A stretch of 64,000 bases of DNA from assembly GCA_036362985.1 (NCBI GenBank), contig JAYGXS010000010.1, positions 8,495,745 through 8,559,744 of the forward strand. Reading direction: 5' to 3'. Source of the stretch: Ligula intestinalis (taxonomy: Eukaryota > Platyhelminthes > Cestoda > Diphyllobothriidea > Diphyllobothriidae). The notes beneath the pieces are model-generated. The model worked only from the letters and a program-made list of their open reading frames with translations. It ran no database searches and had not been told where the DNA came from. Of the stretch, positions 57,909-64,000 are shown one piece after another. Positions within the stretch are counted from its first letter, which is position 1; the number at the start of each line of letters is the position of its first letter. A program made the translations under genes and the position numbers.

Positions 57909-58334
57909 TCATGTTGCAGCGCACCCACCTATCATTCCATCGCAGGGAGACTTACAACTTGCAGACTTATGATGCCAACGAAGAACACCACCGCTAGTGC
58001 TGAACGTGCAGGAGTCAAGGTGGCAGTTCGGCCGTCGCATGCGACGATTTACGCCGTGTGCCTCCCAGTATGTTGTACGGGTACTTGGGCACTGGATGGT
58101 GAATTGCGCGCGAATTAAATTTTCGCAGACTTGTGCAGCATTTGCCGTAGTCCATCCCTCTTCTCTGCCAGTTACCCGAACCTGGTAACGAGACAACCGG
58201 GACGACCAGAGACGGACTGGCTGGCTGGCTAGTAAACCTTGTTGGATCAGGAGCCCCGCCGGGTGCGCCTCAATCCCGGCGGCGAGGAGGAGGAGCAGCA
58301 GCAGCAGTATGGTCGAGAGGGGCTGCTCTGTCAT
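57909..58334 (-). CDS. uncertain antisense ORF with signal-peptide-like start
   Basis: I do not recognise this protein. On the minus strand an ATG at 58334 opens 141 codons to a stop at 57909, inside dynactin intron 1. It starts MTEQPLSTILLLLLLLLAAG followed by IEAHP, a textbook signal peptide shape, and its C-terminal third has several Cys (NCHLDSC, SCKSPC), as in small secreted proteins. However, the Leu run is produced by a CAG/GAG microsatellite, the frame extends upstream through another low-complexity repeat, and no splice or homology evidence supports it. It may be a chance frame in GC-rich repeat DNA. Confidence 0.22.
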   Translation of the reverse strand: MTEQPLSTILLLLLLLLAAGIEAHPAGLLIQQGLLASQPVRLWSSRLSRYQVRVTGREEGWTTANAAQVCENLIRAQFTIQCPSTRTTYWEAHGVNRRMRRPNCHLDSCTFSTSGGVLRWHHKSASCKSPCDGMIGGCAAT

Positions 58335-58924
58335 CAAAAACACCGATGGAGAGTAGGAGAGATAGATCCACCGTGTAGCATACCTTGGCCGCCGTGAGAG
58401 TGGGTGGGAACGTGACGAAGACGCGTCTGTTGTGGTTCTACGGAGACGGACTCGGGCACAGGGGTTAAGGAGTCCGTCTACACGTTCCACACACACACAC
58501 ACATGCCTTGCTCCATAGAAGTGTGTCGAATTTTTAGAGCCCGGACTTCACGCGTGATGAAGCGCCATAAGGGTCACGCGAAGAAGCAGTCATCGAGCCT
58601 GACTCTCGGTGCACCAGTCAGCCAATCAATCCCTGCGCAACACTAACTACGGGCACCAAGATAATAACTGCATCTTCACTGTCACAAGTTCCATCTATCA
58701 GTATTTGAAGGAAGCGTTAGCAATTACAGTAATCCGTGCGCGTTGTTGAGGCCGAAGCGCGCGCCTCACCGAAGTCTGTCGGTCACTCAACTCAAATCAC
58801 TTTGTTTTTACTGAAGTATGCCTTTTTGTAAGTAGAGCCCAAGAAATAACTACTTTCCAGCTGCTGCCTGATCCTCTTTTAGAGGGGCATTACTGACAAT
58901 CTTCTCTCGTCGCTGTCTTTTCAG

Positions 58925-59236
58925 GTAGATTCGCACTACTGCCCCAACTGTCTGGAGAACATGGCCAGTGCGGAGGCTAAGATGCGTCGCCACAGATGCG
59001 GCAATTGCTTTGACTGTCCCAGCTGTGGCCACAACCTCTCGACAAGAGCAACCATCGTGCTGGCACCCTCTACTGAAGGCGCTGCCGCTTCAAAGGACAT
59101 GAGCAAGTCCACCCCACAGAAGGTCTACTACCTCACATGCAACTTCTGCCGCTGGTCCACCCGCGACAGCGGCATCGTCGATCAGTCGACTCCGGCGGGC
59201 GGTTGGCAGGAGTCGCCCAATTCTCACGAACACCGC
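58925..59236 (+). CDS. DCTN4: dynactin subunit 4 (p62), second coding exon
   Basis: Acceptor gtcttttcag ends at 58924 and donor CACCGC|gtaagt begins at 59237; 104 codons, phase 0 at both ends. It holds the most diagnostic N-terminal sequence: VDSHYCPNCLENMASAEAKM, RCGNCFDCPSCGHNLSTRAT, then YYLTCNFCRWSTRDSG and GGWQESPNSHEHR. These match vertebrate VDSHYCPSCLENMPSAEAK, CANCFDCPGCxHxLSTRA and FCRWTSRD almost residue for residue. All Cys of the paired CxxC zinc-binding sites are present. Confidence 0.97.
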
Positions 59237-59319
59237 GTAAGTGCTGTGGCATGTTCACCAATTCTGCCTGACTGTAGGATGGAACTGGATATCCACCGCC
59301 AGACATTCGAAGCACCTTA

Positions 59320-59500
59320 TAGGCAGAAAGACATTACCGACAAAGTCAAGGGAGACTGTTAAAGCCATTTCTGGCTTATTAGCCGTTATCAGCCGGCAGT
59401 TCCTAACCTCAGGTGTTGCGGTACCCAAGCCTCGAACCCGCTACTTTTTGTTTAAAAGTTCGACGTTCTAATCCACTGCGTTCTACCGATTTCAACTGGG
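59320..59500 (-). repeat. tRNA-headed SINE-like element in dynactin intron 2
   Basis: On the minus strand a head (CAGTGGATTAGAACGTCGAA, then a B-box-like GCGGGTTCGAGGCTTGGG) precedes the shared body (cggctgataacggctaataa). Starts at about 59490 and runs down to about 59320, directly after the exon's donor region. Confidence 0.55.
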
Positions 59501-59514
59501 AATATTAATAGTAG

Positions 59515-59640
59515 GAACGTCGGAATGGCTTATTAGCCGCTGCCAGTCAGTGAGATTCTAACTGCAGCCAAACTTTAAGCACGAGTCTGTTGGGTTAGGG
59601 AGAACATTATAATCCTAAGGGTCTATCCACTGGAACTATC
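59515..59640 (-). repeat. SINE body fragment in dynactin intron 2
   Basis: The plus strand ggcttattagccgctgccag matches the body of the neighbouring copy. The head is decayed. Confidence 0.4.
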
Positions 59641-60061
59641 GGACTCTATGTCGGAGGTATGGGATATCACTGTTTACTGATGACTCACAAGCCAAAGGCA
59701 ATGGAATACGCTGAATTTATTGACGTCATATAATTTCATGACGTCATTGCCTAGAGGGATGAAACTTGATAAGTAAATGAAGCATGAACTGGCGGTCTGA
59801 TATGCGGTTGCCCATGGTGAGGGATAAGGGGGAGGCATTATGTAAGCAAGCCAGTCCAGTGTGTCAACCTGTAACGCGCGGTTGAATAGGAATAAAAGAT
59901 CGCAAAATTCCATAGCATCTATAAATTCTGCGTACTTCTTCACCCTTGCCTTGCTCAAATTGATTACGGAAAACAGTGCTTCAATTACTTACGTGACATA
60001 TCTGACCGTAACGCCATCGATGGGTGCCCCCTCTGCGATTGGCAGTATATCCGATCGCAAC

Positions 60062-60320
60062 CAGTAGGACAACGAGTCGGTGGCTCAACGGTTAGACCAA
60101 TGGGCTTTTGACCAACATGTTAGCGGTTCAGACCTCAGGCGTTGCAATACCTGGGGATGAGTATGGTCAGCTGATGACCGCTAATAGGCCAGAAATAGCC
60201 GCCCCAGTCTGCTTGGTGTTCGACGCTGATTTTATCCTGTCTATGATGACAGTCGCTGTGAGGCTGAGGGCGGGGCTCGAAGGAAAGCCCAAAGGCACAA
60301 CGGGACGTGATCGGCATCAC
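60062..60320 (+). repeat. tRNA-headed SINE-like element, plus orientation
   Basis: GGTGGCTCAACGGTTAGACC (A-box-like) and GCGGTTCAGACCTC (B-box-like) form the head at 60078-60138. The body (ctgatgaccgctaataggcc, agaaatagccgcc) and tail (ggggctcgaaggaaagccca) follow, ending near 60320. It is the most complete copy and defines the family: head, body, then the tail unit also seen at 52.2 and 17.0 kb. Confidence 0.6.
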
Positions 60321-62377
60321 TGATTGTTGGGAACATTATCTCTCTGTTTGACTAGCTTGTCCAGGCTTTTTCCTCTTAAGAATTTCTGAGTTGGTTGTAA
60401 TGCGAGGCTCGTTCCAGTGGTCACCAAGTATTCCGATCAATCCAGCCCCCTCCTGCCTTTCAAGCAGGAGCAAAAAGTAAATGCAATTTTTTCAATAAAG
60501 GCGATCGAATCCTCTCTAAATCATCGCACCGGTCACGATCTGGTTGCCGCAATTTTTGATCGTATAAGTAACAGTTAACCGGTCGTTGGGGGTCTTCCTC
60601 CGTATCGTTATGCTTTTTACTGATCGAGTTTTTAGTAATTTAACTGAGTCGCGCTTTCGTGGTTTGCCTAGTTTGGCCCCAAGCGTCACAACCAACTGTC
60701 GTCCACATGACCTTTGCTTACTGTAGGCGAGCAACCATTTGCATTCACGTCAATCTACTCTGGTGTACGCTTTAGGAGAGGACACACCAAGCCCGTTGCA
60801 CACACAATTGCTGTGGTAACGTGCACATTTTAGTTTAACGACCCTTCTATTAACTGATTAGCCAAGCAAAGCCTTACTGTTAGGGTGTTATGCTACCGCC
60901 GACCGTCTGCTTAAGCATGTTGATTTATTACTTTTTGTCACAAAAAATCAATCTTTTGATCCAAAGGCGTTTACGTCCAAATCTAAAATCCTGCCTACTT
61001 AGGCATGGGGCTTGACTGATTGGCACCTCGTCGCCTTGTTTGATAATCCTCCTCCTATGAACAGACTATGAAGCTGGGTTCTGCATCAGCTCACCGGCTG
61101 TCCCCCCCCCCTCCCTCGTTCAAATGAGCGAATCCGGAGTAGTTTGTATTCGAAATGTTAAGTTTGACCTCATTTCGGTTTCGCGTTGGTCATTCCTCAA
61201 AGTTGATCGATCTGCTCGAACAAGGCTTGCTGAAAACTTATACTGCGGCAAGTAGCCAATCAGACCTCGAGAATAAGTCTTTCTACCAGACGGGGAATTG
61301 CTTAACACCTGCCCTTTTTTCCGGTGAGGACCTTGGCCGAATCTACCATGGTTGCAAGTGAGAGTTGAGTAGACGGATGTTATAGAAATTCGTTTTATTT
61401 TCAGTCATTTCTCCTGGGTTTTTTCGGGGGGGGGGGGGGGTCCGTATCATTGGTTTTTTGTTCTTTAAGGTCTTTTGGGTTATAAAAACCGATGGCACCT
61501 TTGTTAAATAGTGTGGCTGGTTGCTCGTTTAAGTTCTCAAGCTTACAGGCAAGACGGAGTATCCGTTTAGAAAGGCGTAACTCCCACTATAAAAAAACGT
61601 GCCACCCTTGTTTCTTGACTTCCGCCCAGAAGACAAATTCTAACGCGGGCCCTGACAGTTTAAAATATTTTGAAGCAAAAGTGCTTGTTCAATCTCCATT
61701 TTCCTCCCCTTGCTACTCGGTTGCTACTCGGTTACTATGGATTTCTTGGGATACAGGGGCACTTGCTTCGGATTCTTACAGAGAGGTCTGTATTTTGCCT
61801 TGCCCGGAAACTAAGTGGTCTTTTTGAACCGTATAGTGGTGGTGGTGGTAGTGATAGTTATTCATATTTTTGTCATCACGTCTGCAGTTTTCGTCCCACC
61901 TTCCATTCTCAGAGGATGGATCAGAAGTTTGAAATTTTTTGAAAGAGAAAGCATTTGTTGGGCATTTGGGCTCTGGCTGACACTCCATGAGTCCTCGTGT
62001 CTGTCCACAATACATTTTCTGGCCATGTGGTGGGCTGGCATAACAGGACTGCGGGAGGAGGAGGAGGAGGACGACGAGTAACTTTCACTGATCTTGCTCA
62101 ATTTTGGGGCGAGTTAGGAATGTTCTGTTTTAGCCGAACTCCTTATTTGATTACTGATTTTGGAATCATTTGCGATTGCTTCCGATGACAGTAGCCGGTA
62201 ACTTCGTCCTAAAATCAGGCCAGATCTGTGCAGGCCACGCGGCCTCCCCGACGTGACAATCCGTACACTGTGGACCAAAGGCTCGGCAGCGCACTTCAAA
62301 AAATACACGTACTCTTCATGCCGTACTTTTTTGGGAGTTCTAAACTTGTACTAATAACCCATCCGCTTTGTATCTAG

Positions 62378-62479
62378 GTGGAGGAACTGGTGGCTGCCTA
62401 CCGTCAAATCGCCGTAAAGGAGAAGAATGAACGAGAGAGAAGCAAGTATGTTCGCAAACGAAACTATATGTTGCTCATG
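62378..62479 (+). CDS. DCTN4: dynactin subunit 4 (p62), third coding exon
   Basis: Acceptor gctttgtatctag ends at 62377 and donor CTCATG|gtaagc begins at 62480; 34 codons, phase 0. It encodes VEELVAAYRQIAVKEKNERE then RSKYVRKRNYMLLM, matching the conserved helix (LIEYYQQLAQKEKVERD..K..RRRNYMPL) that follows the zinc-binding region in animal p62. The match ends exactly where the vertebrate sequence continues with the DKYGL block encoded at 63572. Confidence 0.94.
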
Positions 62480-63239
62480 GTAAGCATTCTCTGTTCGCAC
62501 TACACCATTTCCTACCCCTTCCTCATGTCCTTCACCGTCCCCTTCCATGCCAACATTTTGACCGTCGTTTAACCCGTCTGCTCCTAGGATGAATATTTAA
62601 AACCAAACCAGGAGGACTAGTTTCGTAAACATCCGACTTATGCCTACTCTACTTGCATTTCAATGTCTTGTGCATGGATACATTCCGGCACTCTCACTCA
62701 GGTAGGATCCGAGCTGCTTTCTTGTGCAGTTTTGTGGAACAGTGTGTGTACGTGGCAAGCATAGGCGAGCCGTTTAATTTTGTTAACTACTGCACCAGAG
62801 TACGTCTGCGGTCGTCTTGACTCTGCTACGCTACTGGACCCACCTAAGTTAAGGAAGAAGGAGCGTTGCAAATGCTGTGCAGGTTTAAGATCACTAATTC
62901 GGGCCCAAGTCATCGCCTTGCACCCATCTGGTAGTGGAGCACACGTTACACATCGTTGTTTGGGACAGTCGAGCAGCCACTCGGGCGCTTTGAATCCGTA
63001 GTATGACATTTTACAACCCGAATTTATTCGGAGGCTCTTTGAGCTCGCAACATCTAAGCCCATCTCCGACCTCGATAAGGATGCTGTTGAGGTGGCAATA
63101 TGTTTTTCCTCAAACACTTGGTCTACAAGTAATTAGAGACAGAAGCCTGTCTAGGCCTGAATCAACCGAGTGGTATTTGTTGGCGTTCGGTCACTTCTAT
63201 GCTTTTTTTTCTAACCTTGCTTGCTTTTGTCACCGGTAG

Positions 63240-63251
63240 ATGTCACTAGCG
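63240..63251 (+). CDS. DCTN4: possible 12-nt dynactin micro-exon
   Basis: Between exons 3 and the DKYGL-like exon, a pyrimidine-rich tract ends in caccggtag, then ATGTCACTAGCG (Met-Ser-Leu-Ala), then a consensus donor gtaagt at 63252. Its length is a multiple of three and both neighbours are phase 0, so it can be included or skipped without a frame change. Vertebrate p62 has five residues (PLAFS) between NYM and DKY; here there are three without and seven with the micro-exon, so the protein comparison does not decide. Confidence 0.4.
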
Positions 63252-63571
63252 GTAAGTCGACTTTCTTCTTTGCTTGACTTGCTGGATACGTACCCGAGCA
63301 TGTGCATACGATAGCTACATGCATACACTTTCACGCGCATCTATATATACATACGCTGATTGAGCCTTCCTGTGCGGCTAGCATTTCCATATGGTTTCTC
63401 CGCGATACCGCCCAATCTGGTGACTCTTTCTGATTAAATGCTCTGTCGTGTGCATCTCCTCTGCTTGCATATATCCCTCTCTCTCTCTCTCCACTGTGCT
63501 TTCACCAGCTCGGATGCATCGTCACGTCCATCTGTGCTAATTTAAATGACATCTCCATTTCTTTGCTTCAG

Positions 63572-63636
63572 GAGAAGTATCCGGTGCTTACTCCACGCTT
63601 CAGACGCGCCCGCGCCTCAGGCTTTGGTGCATTTGG
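63572..63636 (+). CDS. DCTN4: dynactin subunit 4 (p62), last plus-strand exon seen
   Basis: Acceptor tttgcttcag ends at 63571 and donor TTTGG|gtaata begins at 63637. It reads EKYPVLTPRFRRARASGFGA then F, matching DKYGLGTRLQRPRAGAS of vertebrate p62. It ends with two bases (GG) of a split codon. No following exon is seen on this strand up to 64000. The next exon by content and by phase is on the other strand at 39306, whose first base completes a Gly codon. Confidence 0.92.
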
Positions 63637-63676
63637 GTAATAATTTGCTTTTATCCATGGTGTTGCTTACAAAATG

Positions 63677-63838
63677 CTACTTCGTAACATATTGGGGGTT
63701 GCGCTACCAAATCTCCCCAGGTGAAGCTTTCGTCACACGTTGTTCAGAGAGTTCTGTTTGTGTGGAGAAAAGTTTTAAAGTGGAGGTCCAAATCGGTTCC
63801 GTCAAACTTGTCTCCTCCACTTCAAATGCAACTTTTAA
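63677..63838 (+). repeat. sequence nearly identical to the end of the middle contig
   Basis: Counterpart of 42658-42496 (see there). It starts about 40 bases after the donor of the last plus-strand dynactin exon. Confidence 0.8.
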
Positions 63839-63922
63839 GAATTGAGGTAAATGTCCGCATCCCAGGTACGTGTGTAGATAGAGAAGAAGAAGGCATTGCG
63901 ATCACTGGATCATAAAGTTACT

Positions 63923-63965
63923 TGCCTGAGCTTTCGGGCTCCTTCTAGAGTCTTCCGTCAGAGAT
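63923..63965 (-). ncRNA. hammerhead-like motif, copy 5 of the PLE-type family
   Basis: On the minus strand CTGACGG (63962 downward), a hairpin region with CTCTAGAAGGAG, GAAA and GCTC are in hammerhead order, followed by AGGCAAGTAA. It is related to copies 1-3 by the flanks (AGGCAA after the cleavage position; cgatcactgg on the plus strand near 63900). CGTC has become GCTC and the CTGATGA box is changed, so it is probably inactive. Confidence 0.35.
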
Positions 63966-64000
63966 AAAAGGCGTACAGGAAAGACAAGCAACAGTTATAG

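Larger units (their letters stand above)
56969..58924 (+). other. DCTN4: dynactin intron 1 (about 2.0 kb)
   Basis: From donor gtaagt at 56969 to acceptor gtcttttcag at 58924. It contains one copy of a dispersed repeat (57655-57790), a GC-rich part (57600-58500) with an antisense reading frame, and a CA repeat near 58488-58502. Confidence 0.85.
59237..62377 (+). other. DCTN4: dynactin intron 2 (about 3.1 kb)
   Basis: From gtaagt at 59237 to acceptor tttgtatctag at 62377. It is largely made of SINE-like copies in its first third (59320-60320) and simple-sequence DNA (a G run at about 61428-61440, a GGA run near 62057-62075). No other exon is recognised. Confidence 0.85.

Noticed and set aside
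1..64000. CRISPR arrays, operons, riboswitches or other bacterial features
   Set aside because: The gene structure is spliced and eukaryotic; no regularly spaced repeats or operon-like gene clusters are present.

Overview
This window looks like intron-rich, repeat-laden animal DNA, most probably from a parasitic flatworm (cestode or trematode). The reasons are the spliced exons of an animal dynactin gene, several Penelope-like retroelement (PLE) fragments with GIY-YIG endonuclease sequence, CR1-like and RTE-like retrotransposon remnants of the kind common in tapeworm and fluke assemblies, tRNA-headed SINE-like repeats, and hammerhead-type self-cleaving RNA motifs. The species call is inference. 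Two runs of exactly 100 N (27439-27538 and 42659-42758) split the window into three contigs.

Left contig (1-27438): mostly AT-rich non-coding DNA. Two minus-strand segments look like exons: 371-669 (alpha-helical, Arg/Glu/Ala-rich) and 7247-7843 (acidic, Ser-rich, ending in a run of Arg). Their splice phases are compatible, so they may belong to one unidentified gene. The rest holds a PLE copy (15.2-15.7 kb), SINE-like copies (14.7-20.3 kb), an inverted pair of PLE 3' ends (18661-18814), degenerate telomere-like hexamer tracts, and a striking double hairpin (25882-26075).

Middle contig (27539-42658): on the minus strand it carries the five C-terminal coding exons of dynactin subunit 4 (p62, DCTN4) at 39306->32703. 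The 4.7 kb intron between the first two contains a hammerhead ribozyme with an intact core (37556-37630) and, about 50 bases further, a 38-base inverted repeat whose loop holds half of a second ribozyme copy. PLE and CR1-like fragments flank the gene.

Right contig (42759-64000): retrotransposon debris (CR1-like at 44.8-45.7 and 48.3-49.4 kb, PLEs at 46.3 and 51.3-51.9 kb, RTE-like at 53.8-55.5 kb), then on the plus strand the N-terminal exons of DCTN4 (56840-63636), including a possible 12-nt micro-exon.

The two DCTN4 halves face opposite ways, do not overlap, and match in splice phase (63636 ends with two codon bases; 39306 starts with one). The simplest reading is one gene of ten coding exons (580 codons plus stop) whose middle contig is misplaced and inverted in the scaffold; a real inversion is the alternative. 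The outer end of the middle contig (42658 going down) is nearly identical, in reverse complement, to 63677-63838, just after the last plus-strand exon, which supports a join there. The most interesting biology is the set of hammerhead ribozyme motifs, of at least three types, scattered through the retroelement sequence.
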